64,000 nucleotides of DNA, from the NCBI GenBank assembly GCA_022800315.1, contig JAAWQC010000002.1, positions 1 to 64,000 of the forward strand, in the 5' to 3' direction. The notes beneath the pieces are model-generated. The model was not told the origin of the DNA, ran no database searches, and saw only the letters and a list, made by a program, of their open reading frames with translations. Below are positions 16,382 to 25,672 of this stretch, one piece after another (positions within the stretch are counted from its first letter, which is position 1; every line of letters begins with the position of its first letter). The position numbers and the translations under genes were made by a program. The stretch comes from Clostridiales bacterium (GTDB lineage Bacteria > Bacillota > Clostridia > Oscillospirales > Acutalibacteraceae).

Positions 16382-16472
16382 AGGAAGGATGCCCCGACTT
16401 CTATCGTCCGCCGGGACGGCCGCTGCAAAGCGGCTGCGGCGCGGGCGGTAACGGGAGGTCTGAGAAAGCGTT

Positions 16473-18386
16473 ATGCCAGAACATTCGATGCTTGACCGCA
16501 TCCATTCCCCGGCGGACCTCAAACAACTGTCGCCGGCGGAGATAAAAGCCCTGTGCGCCGAGGTGCGCGAGACCCTTATTGATACGGTATCCCATAATGG
16601 GGGGCACCTGTCCTCCAACCTGGGCGTGGTGGAACTCACCGTCGCCCTGCATCTGGTTTTCGACACCCCACACGATCAGATCGTGTGGGATGTGGGGCAC
16701 CAGTGTTATGTGCACAAACTGCTGACCGGCCGCGCCGGCCAGTTCCATACCCTGCGCACCGAGGGCGGCATGTCGGGGTTCCCCCGTCCGTCTGAAAGCG
16801 AATACGACACCTTTGTGGTGGGCCACAGCAGCACGGCGGTTTCCGCGGCCAACGGGATGGCGAAGGCCAAAAAGCTCACCGGCGACGACGGGTATGTCAT
16901 CGCTGTGATGGGAGACGGCGCCATGACCGGCGGCATGGCATACGAGGGGCTGTCCAATGCGGGGCGAAGCAAAGACCGTCTGATCGTCATCCTCAACGAC
17001 AACCGCATGTCCATCTCCAAAAACGTGGGTTTTGTGGCGAGGCATCTGGCGGTGCTGCGCTCCCGCCCGCGTTATGTTCGGTTTAAAAACGGTTTCGGTT
17101 CGCTGATCTCACACATTCCCCTCATCGGGAAGCGACTGTACGCTTTCCTGTTGTATGTAAAAACAAAAATCAAAAACGCCCTGTACAAGAACAGCCCGAT
17201 TTTCGAGGATATGGGTTTTTACTATCTGGGGCCGGTCAATGGCCACAATCTGACCGACCTGACCCGCGCTCTCAAGGCGGCGAAAAATATCGAACGGCCG
17301 GTGCTGCTCCACGTGGAAACGGTGAAAGGCAAGGGCTATGGCTTTGCCGAGCAGAATCCCGATACCTATCACGGCGTGTCGGGTTTTGACAAACTGACCG
17401 GTAAGACGCCGGCTTCGGGCAAATCCTTCTCCTCCGTTTTCGGCGATACCCTCTGCCGTCTGGCGAAGGAAGACGAACGCATCTGCGCCATTACGGCGGC
17501 CATGCAGAGCGGCACCGGCCTGAGCCGGTTCGCCCAATTGTATCCCCATCGCTTTTTTGATGTGGGTATCGCGGAGCAGCACGCAGTTACCTTTGCTTCG
17601 GGCTTGTCGCGCAACGGAATCGTCCCGGTTTTCGCCGTTTATTCCACCTTTTTGCAGCGCAGTTACGACCAGATACTCAACGATACGGCGATTCTTGGCC
17701 AGCATATTGTGCTGGCTATCGACCGGGCGGGGATCGTCCCGGACGACGGAGAGACCCATCAGGGAATATTCGACGTTCCCTTTCTGAACACCATACCAGG
17801 AATGACCATCTATTCCCCCGCCTGCTATGAGGAACTGAAAATCCATCTGAAACAGGCACTATACGATGTGAAAGGCATCGCGGCGGTCCGCTATCCCAAG
17901 GGCGGGGAACCGACGGTGCCCGCCGGATATGCTGCCGAATACAAACCCTATACCCTTTTCCGCTCCCAATGGTCGGATACGCTGGTGATTACCTATGGCC
18001 GGGTCTTTTTCAGCGTGCTGGAAGCGGTGAAGACACTGGCGGGGGAGAGGCGCGGCGTATCCGTCCTTAAATTGAACCGCATCCTGCCGATGGACGCGGA
18101 GTGTCTGTCGCTGGCGTCGGAATTTGGCCGGATTCTATTTATCGAGGAAGGCAGTCAGGCGGGCGGAACGGCGGAAGCCTTTGGTTCCCATCTGGCGGAG
18201 GATGGTTATACGGGGCTGTACCGCATCCACGCCATTGATGAATTTGTACCGGTGTGCAAGACCGAAGCCGGCCTTCGCCGCGAAGGGCTGGACGCCGGCA
18301 GTATTGCCGGGGAAATCCGGTCGCTGATGGACAGTGCTGTCAAACAGGAGGAATCCCAGCCATGGAAGAAGAGGGACGTCATATAA
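16473..18386 (+). CDS. dxs: 1-deoxy-D-xylulose-5-phosphate synthase
   Basis: 637 aa. It joins pyruvate and glyceraldehyde-3-phosphate with thiamine diphosphate in the first step of the MEP isoprenoid pathway. Visible motifs are GHQCYVHKLLTGR, the TPP/Mg site GDGAMTGGMAYEGL...NDN near residue 148, LHVETVKGKGYG, and the second-domain DVGIAEQHAVTFASGL and DDGETHQGIFD. Full family length. Its last 25 bases overlap tlyA. Confidence 0.96.
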   Translation: MPEHSMLDRIHSPADLKQLSPAEIKALCAEVRETLIDTVSHNGGHLSSNLGVVELTVALHLVFDTPHDQIVWDVGHQCYVHKLLTGRAGQFHTLRTEGGMSGFPRPSESEYDTFVVGHSSTAVSAANGMAKAKKLTGDDGYVIAVMGDGAMTGGMAYEGLSNAGRSKDRLIVILNDNRMSISKNVGFVARHLAVLRSRPRYVRFKNGFGSLISHIPLIGKRLYAFLLYVKTKIKNALYKNSPIFEDMGFYYLGPVNGHNLTDLTRALKAAKNIERPVLLHVETVKGKGYGFAEQNPDTYHGVSGFDKLTGKTPASGKSFSSVFGDTLCRLAKEDERICAITAAMQSGTGLSRFAQLYPHRFFDVGIAEQHAVTFASGLSRNGIVPVFAVYSTFLQRSYDQILNDTAILGQHIVLAIDRAGIVPDDGETHQGIFDVPFLNTIPGMTIYSPACYEELKIHLKQALYDVKGIAAVRYPKGGEPTVPAGYAAEYKPYTLFRSQWSDTLVITYGRVFFSVLEAVKTLAGERRGVSVLKLNRILPMDAECLSLASEFGRILFIEEGSQAGGTAEAFGSHLAEDGYTGLYRIHAIDEFVPVCKTEAGLRREGLDAGSIAGEIRSLMDSAVKQEESQPWKKRDVI

Positions 18387-19198
18387 AACGGCTGGACGCC
18401 GCTCTGGTGGAACGCGGATTGGCACCCGCCCGTGAAAGGGCCAAGGAGGCCATCGTCCAGGGGCGGGTCAGGGTCAATGGCCGTACGGTGACCAAGGCCG
18501 CCTTTCCGGTGGGACCGGCGGACGCTGTTCTCTGCGAGGGGGAGGGTCCCCGCTACGTGGGCCGGGGCGGGGAAAAGCTGCAAAAAGCGCTGGAGGTAGC
18601 CGGCTTTCCGTTGACCGGCCTGTGTGCGCTGGATGTGGGAGCCTCCACCGGCGGATTTACCGACTGCCTCCTGCAGCACGGCGCGGCGGAGGTATTCGCC
18701 GTGGACGTGGGTAAGGGGCAGCTTCATCCCTCTCTGTTGTCCGATCCCCGGGTGCATTCCCTGGAGAATACCGATGTGCGGGACACCGAAAAAATCCGGG
18801 AATATTTGACCGGAAAAGCTGTACAAATATGCACAATTGATGTATCCTTTATTTCGCTCGATCTGATTTTTCCGGCGGTGCTGCCGTTGCTGTCCCCTGG
18901 CGCGCTGCTGATTTGCCTGATAAAGCCCCAGTTTGAGGCGGGGCGCGGCGCGCTGGGAAACAGTGGTGTCGTACGGCATAAAGCCGATCACGTCCGCGTA
19001 CTGCGGGATAAGCTCCACCTGTTTCGGCGATGGGGCTGTGAGCTCATCCGACTGGATTATTCCCCCATTGCGGGGGGCGCGGGCAACCGGGAATATCTCG
19101 CTGTATTAAAAACGGCGGCCGCATTACCGGCGGCGGGAACAGAGGGGCCCGATCTGCAAAAACTGGTGGACGACGCTTTCCGCAGTCTCGGCCGATAA
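18362..19198 (+). CDS. tlyA: TlyA-family RNA 2'-O-methyltransferase
   Basis: 278 aa. The ATG at 18362 follows AGGAGG; the upstream track extension is spurious. An N-terminal S4 RNA-binding domain (RLDAALVERGLAPARERAKEAI...GRVRVNG) leads into an FtsJ-like Rossmann domain with the SAM motif ALDVGASTGGFTDCLLQ and VAVDVG-type strand. Actinobacterial TlyA methylates rRNA cytidines; Clostridia members are usually assigned the same activity. The same neighbour order (dxs, tlyA/yqxC, argR, recN) is found in Bacillus. Confidence 0.92.
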   Translation: MEEEGRHIKRLDAALVERGLAPARERAKEAIVQGRVRVNGRTVTKAAFPVGPADAVLCEGEGPRYVGRGGEKLQKALEVAGFPLTGLCALDVGASTGGFTDCLLQHGAAEVFAVDVGKGQLHPSLLSDPRVHSLENTDVRDTEKIREYLTGKAVQICTIDVSFISLDLIFPAVLPLLSPGALLICLIKPQFEAGRGALGNSGVVRHKADHVRVLRDKLHLFRRWGCELIRLDYSPIAGGAGNREYLAVLKTAAALPAAGTEGPDLQKLVDDAFRSLGR

Positions 19199-19279
19199 GT
19201 CGAGACTTCTGTTAAATTAACGAAATACCGATCCTGAGCGTCCCGCTGCATAAACATACGTGGATAAGGAGGCGGCCCC

Positions 19280-20122
19280 ATGACCATAGCCCTGATCGCC
19301 AATCCCCAAACGCAGGCAATCGGCGAGGCATTCACCGCGGTGAAGCAGGAACTGGAAACGCTGGGAGCCCGTGTGCTGCAGTCAAAAGACGGTGCGTCCT
19401 TTCCGCCGGCGGATACCGACAGCCTGCTGGAGCAAAGCGATCTGGCCATCGCGCTGGGCGGGGACGGTACCATCATCCATATCGCCAAGCGGGCCGCCCG
19501 GTATCGTCGGGCCGTATTAGGGATCAACAGTGGGCATCTGGGCTTTACCGCCGGGCTGGAAGCCGATGAGCTGCCGCAGTTGTCCGCCCTGATCGACGGC
19601 CGGTATACCATCGAACAGCGGATGCTGCTGGAGATAGAGCTCTGCGGGCCGGCAGGCGGACGTCCCCTTCGTTCCTATTGTGCCCTCAACGAGGCGGTCA
19701 TCTCCCGCGGTTCCCTTTCCCGAATGGTGGAGCTGGAGGTGACCAGCAGCGGTGAACCGGTTACTGAATACCGCGCGGACGGGGTGATCGTTGCGGCCCC
19801 CACCGGTTCCACCGCGTATTCGCTGTCAGCCGGCGGCCCGATCATCGATCCCAAGGTCAACTGCCTGCTGATGACGCCGGTCTGCCCCCACTCGCTTTAC
19901 AACCGCTCGTATATTTTCAGCGATACGGCGAAGATCACCGTGCGTCCCCTGTCTCCCGCCGACCGTGAGGTGTATCTCACCATCGACGGGGAGGAGGGGG
20001 CTCGTCTCGATCCCGGCAGCGTCGTGACCATATCGCGCAGCGGGGACGACGCCCGGCTTATCAAGATCAAGAGCGGAGATTTTTACGATATACTCAACCG
20101 TAAGCTGATGGACCGCCGCTAA
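19280..20122 (+). CDS. nadK: NAD kinase
   Basis: 280 aa. It phosphorylates NAD to NADP. Diagnostic motifs are the GGDGT core (ALGGDGTIIHIAKRA, about residue 60), GINSGHLGFTA, and the NE and TGSTAYSLSAGGPIIDP segment near 180-195. AAGGAGG is ideally placed before the ATG at 19280. It lies between tlyA and argR, as in many Clostridia. Confidence 0.96.
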   Translation: MTIALIANPQTQAIGEAFTAVKQELETLGARVLQSKDGASFPPADTDSLLEQSDLAIALGGDGTIIHIAKRAARYRRAVLGINSGHLGFTAGLEADELPQLSALIDGRYTIEQRMLLEIELCGPAGGRPLRSYCALNEAVISRGSLSRMVELEVTSSGEPVTEYRADGVIVAAPTGSTAYSLSAGGPIIDPKVNCLLMTPVCPHSLYNRSYIFSDTAKITVRPLSPADREVYLTIDGEEGARLDPGSVVTISRSGDDARLIKIKSGDFYDILNRKLMDRR

Positions 20123-20138
20123 CGAAAGGAGCTGTTCC

Positions 20139-20591
20139 ATGAAAACGCAGCGACACGCCAAAATACTGGAGATCATCCACACCCATCCCGTCGATACACA
20201 GGAGGAATTGCTCAAGTGGCTCCGCGACTGCGGCTATGAGGTGACACAGGCCACCGTTTCACGGGATATTAAGGAACTGCGGCTGATCAAGACGCTGGAT
20301 TCCAACGGACGGTACCGTTATTCGACGGTACGGCTGGAAAGCGACAGCATGTCCTCCAAATTCCATTCCCTGTTTTCCGACGCCGTGATGGGGATCGACT
20401 ACGCGGGCAATCTGGTGGTAGTCAAATGCCTGTCAGGTATGGCGCAGGCGGTATGTGCGGGTATGGACTCGCTCCACTGGGACCAGGTGATCGGCACCCT
20501 CAGCGGGGACGACACCTTCATCTGCATCACCAAGGATGAAGAGCGCTCCATTGAACTGACCAGTGAGCTGAAAAAACTGTTACGAAACTAA
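20139..20591 (+). CDS. argR: Arginine repressor ArgR/AhrC
   Basis: 150 aa. Winged-helix DNA-binding domain (residues 1-70: ILEIIHTHPVDTQEELLKWLRDCGYEVTQATVSRDIKELRLIK) plus the C-terminal hexamerisation and arginine-binding domain, with the GTLSGDDT loop near residue 125 that contributes arginine contacts. It represses arginine biosynthesis when arginine is bound. In Clostridia it commonly precedes recN, as here. Confidence 0.95.
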   Translation: MKTQRHAKILEIIHTHPVDTQEELLKWLRDCGYEVTQATVSRDIKELRLIKTLDSNGRYRYSTVRLESDSMSSKFHSLFSDAVMGIDYAGNLVVVKCLSGMAQAVCAGMDSLHWDQVIGTLSGDDTFICITKDEERSIELTSELKKLLRN

Positions 20592-20622
20592 CCGAAGTCG
20601 GATGTAGAAAGGGCGAAAGCAC

Positions 20623-22287
20623 ATGCTGTCGCGTCTGTATATCACCAATATCGCCGTGATTGAGAAGGCCGAGATCGTTTTCGACGCGGGTCTCAATGTG
20701 CTGACCGGCGAGACCGGCGCCGGCAAATCGATCATTATCGATTCCATCAACGCCGTGCTGGGGGAACGGGTCAGCCGCGACATCGTGCGCACCGGCAGCG
20801 CCCAGGCGGAGGTCACCGCCCTGTTTACCGAACTGACCGATTCGACTGCCGTCATGCTGGAGGAAAAGGGATACCCTCCCGATGAAGACGGCTGTTTCCT
20901 CATACGGCGCACCATCTCCGTCGAAGGGAAGAGCAGCTGCCGGATAAACGGCCAGCCCGCCACCGCCTCCCTGCTGAGGGAAATAGGGAGGGAATTGATC
21001 AATATCCACGGTCAGCACGAAAACCAGGCGCTTCTGGACCCGGAACGCCACGTGGGTTATCTCGACCGGCTGGGCGGCCTTCAGGATGTCCGGGACGTGT
21101 ATCAGGAAGCGTACCGCCGATTTTGCTCCGTGCGGTCGGAGCTGGCCAGGACCGACATGGACGAGCAGACAAAAGCGCGGCGTATTGACCTGCTGCGCTA
21201 TCAACTGGAGGAGATCGAGGCCGCCGAGCTGCGGGAAGGGGAAGAGGAGGAACTGCTGGAACAGCGGAACCTCTATCGAAATGCGGAAAAAATTGTGGAA
21301 TCGGTGACGGCGGCGCGGATGGCTTTTTCCGGTGACGAAGAAAGCGATGGGGCGCTTTCACGCCTGTCCGGTGCGGTGGACGCCTTGAATGAGGCGGGCC
21401 GTTATGCCGGCGAAATGGAACAGCTGGGTAAACGGGCGCAGAGCCTGCTGTATGAACTGGAGGAGTGCGCCGGTGAGCTGCGGGATTTCGGCTCTTCGCT
21501 GGAATTTGATCCGGGGGAACTGGATCGGATCGAGGGGCGGCTGGACCACATCAAACGGCTGACGGTCAAATATGGCCCCACCGTATCCGACGTGTTACGC
21601 TACGGTGAAGAGGCGGCGGCGGAGCTGGAGGCCATTGAGCTGTCCGATGAACGCGCCGCACGTCTGCAGGAAGAGCTGGCCGCAGCCCGCCAGGCTGCTG
21701 AGCATGCCGCCTCCGCGCTGACAACGGCGCGAAAGAAGGCCGCAGAGCGCTTTTCCTCCGACGTGGGGGAACAGCTGGCCTTCCTCGATATGCCGGGGGT
21801 ACGGCTCGAAGTGGCGATTGAGCCAGCCGAGCTTTCCGCCACCGGCGGGGACCGGGTGGAATTCCAGATATCCGCGAATCCCGGCGGACCGGTACGCTCC
21901 ATCGCCAAAATCGCTTCCGGCGGCGAGCTGTCCCGCATCATGCTGGCGCTCAAATCGGTGCTGGCAGGCGCGGACGATATCGATACCCTCATTTTTGATG
22001 AGATCGACACCGGCATCAGCGGGCGTGCCGCCCGTAAGGTGGGGATCAAGCTGCGGCAGATCGGCGATGAGCGCCAGGTGCTCTGTGTGACCCATCTGGC
22101 CCAGATCGCAGCGCTGGCCCACCGCCATCTGCTGATCCGCAAGGAGGTGCGGGACAGCCGCACCTTTACCGAGGTCACTTCGCTGGAGGGCGCCTCGCGG
22201 GAAGACGAGCTGGCCCGCATTATCGGCGGGGAGGTCACCGAGGTGAACCGGGAGGCGGCGCGGGAGATGCTGAAGGAAGCGCGGTGA
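20623..22287 (+). CDS. recN: DNA repair protein RecN
   Basis: 554-aa SMC-like ATPase acting early in double-strand break repair. Walker A GETGAGKSIIIDSINAVLG lies near residue 30. The central half is long coiled coil, and the head re-forms at the C-terminus with the signature ASGGELSRIMLALKSVL and Walker B TLIFDEIDTGISGRAA. Last gene of the conserved block. In Bacillus spoIVB and spo0A follow, but here a tyrS T-box follows instead. Confidence 0.95.
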   Translation: MLSRLYITNIAVIEKAEIVFDAGLNVLTGETGAGKSIIIDSINAVLGERVSRDIVRTGSAQAEVTALFTELTDSTAVMLEEKGYPPDEDGCFLIRRTISVEGKSSCRINGQPATASLLREIGRELINIHGQHENQALLDPERHVGYLDRLGGLQDVRDVYQEAYRRFCSVRSELARTDMDEQTKARRIDLLRYQLEEIEAAELREGEEEELLEQRNLYRNAEKIVESVTAARMAFSGDEESDGALSRLSGAVDALNEAGRYAGEMEQLGKRAQSLLYELEECAGELRDFGSSLEFDPGELDRIEGRLDHIKRLTVKYGPTVSDVLRYGEEAAAELEAIELSDERAARLQEELAAARQAAEHAASALTTARKKAAERFSSDVGEQLAFLDMPGVRLEVAIEPAELSATGGDRVEFQISANPGGPVRSIAKIASGGELSRIMLALKSVLAGADDIDTLIFDEIDTGISGRAARKVGIKLRQIGDERQVLCVTHLAQIAALAHRHLLIRKEVRDSRTFTEVTSLEGASREDELARIIGGEVTEVNREAAREMLKEAR

Positions 22288-22305
22288 CCTCTATGGGAAT
22301 CGGGC

Positions 22306-22334
22306 TTGACAATCCGGTTCGACTGTGGTTTAAT
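22306..22334 (+). promoter_or_regulatory. Sigma-A promoter of tyrS leader
   Basis: TTGACA (22306-22311), 17-bp spacer, TTTAAT (22329-22334). It begins about 20 bases after the recN stop and is placed correctly for the T-box leader. Confidence 0.75.
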
Positions 22335-22340
22335 CCTTGT

Positions 22341-22615
22341 ACAGGCTGAGATGGGAACGAGTACTCCCGCTGACAGGCAGTCAAGAGAGCCGCCGGATGG
22401 TGCGAGGCGGACTGCGGGCGGAAGGAAATACCTCCCGGAGCCGCGACCTGAACGTCGGTGTTTCCGCCGATTGAGTAGGGAAGACGCGCGGGCGCGTTAC
22501 AGCCCATGGCGTTCACGGCCCAGCCGCCGACGCCGCGAGGCCGGCTTTGCCGGTAAACTGAGGTGGTACCGCGAGTCAATTCGCCCTCTGCAGGAAACTG
22601 CGGAGGGTTTTATTA
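22341..22615 (+). promoter_or_regulatory. T-box riboswitch, tyrosine-specific
   Basis: Leader of about 275 nt between recN and tyrS. It has the AG-bulge and distal-loop elements (AGAGAGCC and GGATGGTGCGAGG) and a specifier-loop segment GGAAATACC with UAC (Tyr) at 22429-22431. The T-box AGGTGGTACCGCG is at 22561-22573. The UGGU within it would pair with an A discriminator followed by CCA, as in tRNA-Tyr. Uncharged tRNA-Tyr would stabilise the antiterminator and let tyrS be read. Confidence 0.9.
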
Positions 22616-22618
22616 TTT
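22584..22618 (+). terminator. T-box regulated terminator
   Basis: CCCTCTGCAG (22584-22593), loop GAAA, CTGCGGAGGG (22598-22607), with one G-U pair, then TTTTATTATTT. It competes with the antiterminator formed by the T-box bulge. Confidence 0.85.
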
Positions 22619-22657
22619 CCCGGGAAATCGGGGCGGAAAGAGAAAGGACGGAGAAAC

Positions 22658-23890
22658 ATGAGCTCGGTATTCGAAGAACTCAAAGCGCGGGGCGTTATCG
22701 CCCAGATGACCGATGAGGACGCCATACGCGACCTGCTGGACAGGGAGAAGGTCTCCTTCTATATCGGATTCGATCCCACGGCGGACAGCCTGCATGTGGG
22801 ACATTTCGTGCAGATGATGGTGATGGCCCATATGCAGCGGGCAGGGCATCGGCCCATCGCCCTGATGGGAGGCGGCACCGGCATGATCGGCGATCCCAGC
22901 GGCAAGACCGACATGCGCAAAATGCTGACCCCTGAGACCATCCAGCACAACATCGATTGTTTTCAGAAGCAGATGACCCGTTTTATTGACTTTTCCGACG
23001 GAAAAGCCCTCATCGTCAACAACGCCGATTGGCTGATGAATCTGAATTACATCGAATTCCTGCGGGAAGTCGGGGTCCATTTCTCGGTCAACCGGATGCT
23101 GACCTTTGAATGCTTTAAAAGCCGGCTGGAGAGAGGCCTGTCCTTCATGGAGTTCAACTACATGCTGATGCAGAGCTATGATTTTTATGTGCTCAATCAG
23201 GAGCATGGCTGCCGTTTGGAGCTGGGCGGTGACGACCAGTGGTCCAATATCATCGGTGGGGTGGAGCTGTGCCGCCGCAAGGCAGGGCGAGAGGTCTACG
23301 GCATGACCTTCTCCCTGCTGACCAATTCCGAAGGAAAGAAGATGGGCAAAACCGAGAAGGGCGCCGTCTGGCTGGACGCCGAGAAGATGCCTCCCTATGA
23401 GTTTTTCCAGTACTGGCGCAACGTGGACGACGCGGATGTCAACAAGTGCCTGCGTTTGCTGACCTTCCTGCCCATGGAGGAGATTGATGAACTGTCCAAG
23501 GCGGAAGGCAGCGCCATCAACGAGGTGAAGGAGCGCCTGGCCTGGGAGATCACAGCGCTGATCCACGGCAAGGAAGAAGCTGACAAAGCGAAAGAAGCCG
23601 CCCGTTCCCTGTTTACCGCGGGTGCTGTGAGCGAGCATATGCCCTCTACCGATTTGAGTGCGGACGCCTTTGCCGACGGAGCGATCAGCGCTATCGAGCT
23701 GCTGGTACTGACCGGTCTGGCGCCCTCCCGCGGCGAGGCCCGGCGGCTCATCCAGCAGGGCGGCGTCTCAGTGGACGATCAGAAAATCACCGCTATCGAC
23801 GCGAGGATACCGCAAAAAGACTTTGAGAAGGGATATGTCGTCCTCCGCAAGGGGAAAAAGGTGTTCCACAAGGCGGTATTTCAAGCCTGA
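22658..23890 (+). CDS. tyrS: Tyrosyl-tRNA synthetase
   Basis: 410-aa class I aminoacyl-tRNA synthetase. The HIGH-like motif is HVGHF ([17 protein letters not shown], residues about 36-52). The tyrosine pocket residues are in [10 protein letters not shown] and LGGDDQWSN, the KMSKS-like motif is [13 protein letters not shown], and a C-terminal S4 domain ([23 protein letters not shown]) follows. It belongs to the TyrZ-like/long form group. Expression is governed by the T-box just upstream. Confidence 0.96.
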   Translation: MSSVFEELKARGVIAQMTDEDAIRDLLDREKVSFYIGFDPTADSLHVGHFVQMMVMAHMQRAGHRPIALMGGGTGMIGDPSGKTDMRKMLTPETIQHNIDCFQKQMTRFIDFSDGKALIVNNADWLMNLNYIEFLREVGVHFSVNRMLTFECFKSRLERGLSFMEFNYMLMQSYDFYVLNQEHGCRLELGGDDQWSNIIGGVELCRRKAGREVYGMTFSLLTNSEGKKMGKTEKGAVWLDAEKMPPYEFFQYWRNVDDADVNKCLRLLTFLPMEEIDELSKAEGSAINEVKERLAWEITALIHGKEEADKAKEAARSLFTAGAVSEHMPSTDLSADAFADGAISAIELLVLTGLAPSRGEARRLIQQGGVSVDDQKITAIDARIPQKDFEKGYVVLRKGKKVFHKAVFQA

Positions 23891-23930
23891 GGCGGTTTAC
23901 AGACCATTTTTATGCATCAACCACCATAAA

Positions 23931-23968
23931 GAAAAGCGGGCCACACTTGTGGCCCGCTTTTCATAGGA
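23931..23968. terminator. Bidirectional terminator after tyrS
   Basis: GAAAAGCGGGCCAC (23931-23944), loop ACTT, GTGGCCCGCTTTTC (23949-23962), perfect 14-bp stem. It sits between converging genes. Confidence 0.92.
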
Positions 23969-23982
23969 TCCGCTCCTGCCGA

Positions 23983-24192
23983 CTACAGGGTTTCCTGACG
24001 GTCGACGGCCGCGGAACAGCCGTATTGACCGGCGTAGTCGAGCAGCAGGGAATCCGGCATCTTTTGACCGCAGTAGATCGTGATGCGGCTGCCCTCCACA
24101 TCGGCGGACATCACCCCGGACAAGGTCCCCAGCTTCTGGCCTGCAACCTTGGCGCTGGCGGCATCCTGTGCGTTGAGAACAACTTTTTTCAT
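23983..24192 (-). CDS. Small HMA-like protein without CxxC
   Basis: 69 aa beginning MKKVVLNAQDAASAKVAG, with AAAAGGGGG before the ATG. The pattern of a strand, a helix, GVMSADVEGSRITIYCG and a second helix resembles the ferredoxin-like fold of heavy-metal-associated domains. The metal-binding CxxC is absent: the segment after the first strand is NAQDAAS. Two lone Cys occur near the C-terminus. It could be a secretion- or sigma-factor-linked regulator, or a sequence-drifted HMA domain; I cannot say. Monocistronic. Confidence 0.65.
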   Translation of the reverse strand: MKKVVLNAQDAASAKVAGQKLGTLSGVMSADVEGSRITIYCGQKMPDSLLLDYAGQYGCSAAVDRQETL

Positions 24193-24253
24193 CGAATACG
24201 ACCCCCTTTTGCCTTAGTATGTGCCAAAAAGGGGATTCCTATGTATCGGGCGC

Positions 24254-24694
24254 TTACAGTTCCCGTATCATCTGGCGGTATTCCAGCGGGATATAGCCCA
24301 TTTTGGTGTACAGCCGGATCGCACCCTCGTTATCGTCTTCCACCTCCAGGCGGAGCCGGGCGGCAACACCTGTGTATTCCTCTTCCAGCTGGCGCAGCAG
24401 GAGGCTGCCAAGCCCTTTGCCGCGGAAGGCTTCGGTTACATATGCCTCTTCCAGCCAAACCACGGGACCGCCCGCTTCGTTGGACCAGCTTTTAGCCGTC
24501 AGGGCGTAACCGGCGGTTTTTCCTTCCCACTCCAGCAGGTACAGGTCGGCGTAGGGGCTGCCGGAGAGCACTTCGCGGACGGTGGCCTCAAAATTGGCGT
24601 CGGGGACAGGATGCAGCACGGCGGGGGAATGGTAAAACTCCCTCATCATCAGCAGGACTTCCGGTACGTCGCTTGGGGTCATTTTGCGAAACAT
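24254..24694 (-). CDS. GNAT family N-acetyltransferase
   Basis: 146 aa from the ATG at 24694, which follows AAGGAGG; the track start at 24718 is upstream of that site. The GNAT acetyl-CoA motif is EAFRGKGLGSLLLRQLE (residues about 92-108), and the C-terminal NEGAIRLYTKMGYIP is motif B. The substrate is unknown. It is 24 bp downstream of the TVP38-type gene on the same strand and probably shares its transcript. Confidence 0.9.
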   Translation of the reverse strand: MFRKMTPSDVPEVLLMMREFYHSPAVLHPVPDANFEATVREVLSGSPYADLYLLEWEGKTAGYALTAKSWSNEAGGPVVWLEEAYVTEAFRGKGLGSLLLRQLEEEYTGVAARLRLEVEDDNEGAIRLYTKMGYIPLEYRQMIREL

Positions 24695-24718
24695 GGGAAA
24701 ACCTCCTTGAGTATTCAT

Positions 24719-25507
24719 TCAGTGGCTGCTGCGGGGCAGGGCGCCGGCGGAGGCGTCCGCTGGTTCTGCTGTCTCTCCTTTGTCCTTCTTGCGCCCCAGG
24801 ATGACCGAATACACCTTCATACCCAGCAGGCTGACCACACCGGTGACGGCGAAAATCAGAATAGCCAGTCCGTAATTTTGGTTGCTGATCACATCGCCCC
24901 CAATAGTGGAAGAGACGATAGAGGGGATGCGGGCGATGGTGGTAATGATGAGAAATTCATGCAGGCGGATGCGGGTGAGCCCGGCGAAGTAGGTAAGCAC
25001 GTCCTTTGGCGTACCGGGTATGAAGAACAGGATAAAGATCATACGTTTCAGCTTTTGTTCGCTGTTGATAAAACGCAGTTCGTTGATTTTGTCCCGGCTG
25101 ATGAAGGTTTCCACCAAACGGATGCCGAACAGGCGGGTCAGCAGAAAGACAAAACAGGAGGCCACTGCCGCGCCGCCCATGCAGAGCAGGGTGCCCTCCA
25201 CCGCTCCGAAGGCGTAGCCGGCGCCCACTTCGATCAGTTCGCCGGGGATGAAGGCGATCACCACCTGCAAAAACTGAAGCCCCAGCAGGATGAACCGGCC
25301 CTGCCAGCCGTAAGAGTCGATATATTCCTTGAACTTTTCGGGCGAATCGACATACTGAAGTATATTCCGGCTGATAAACACCGTCAGCCAGATGAAAATC
25401 GCCAGCACCACCCCGAGAGATAAAAGGCTGACGACACGGCGCCGAATCAGCGTTCTGCGCTCGTCCCCGGCGGTATTGGCGTCGTTTGTTTGTAACATCC
25501 TTTTCAT
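24719..25507 (-). CDS. TVP38/TMEM64 (VTT domain) membrane protein
   Basis: 262-aa polytopic membrane protein of the DedA superfamily. After a basic N-terminus and first helix come the VTT hallmark segments FIPGELIEVGAGYAFG...GTLLCMGGAA and FIPGTPKDVLTYFAGLTRI, a re-entrant arrangement linked to lipid transport or scrambling in this superfamily. There are about six helices and a charged cytoplasmic tail. Start assigned to the ATG at 25507; a second ATG three codons on is also possible. Confidence 0.87.
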   Translation of the reverse strand: MKRMLQTNDANTAGDERRTLIRRRVVSLLSLGVVLAIFIWLTVFISRNILQYVDSPEKFKEYIDSYGWQGRFILLGLQFLQVVIAFIPGELIEVGAGYAFGAVEGTLLCMGGAAVASCFVFLLTRLFGIRLVETFISRDKINELRFINSEQKLKRMIFILFFIPGTPKDVLTYFAGLTRIRLHEFLIITTIARIPSIVSSTIGGDVISNQNYGLAILIFAVTGVVSLLGMKVYSVILGRKKDKGETAEPADASAGALPRSSH

Positions 25508-25636
25508 ATGTCCCGTTGAACCTCCGCAAACTGTTTTTGTTTACAGGTTCAGTATAAGTGAATAAAGGAAAAACATACAGGGAAACTTCTTAACATTCGG
25601 TTAATTAAAACGAATGAAACCGTGACGACAAGAAAG

Positions 25637-25672
25637 GGGCGGAACCGACCGGTTCCGCCCTCTTCCTATTTC
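25637..25672. terminator. Terminator downstream of galT
   Basis: GGGCGGAACC (25637-25646), loop GACC, GGTTCCGCCC (25651-25660), perfect. On the minus strand it ends the galK-galT transcript at the galT stop codon, followed by CTTTCTTG. Confidence 0.82.
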
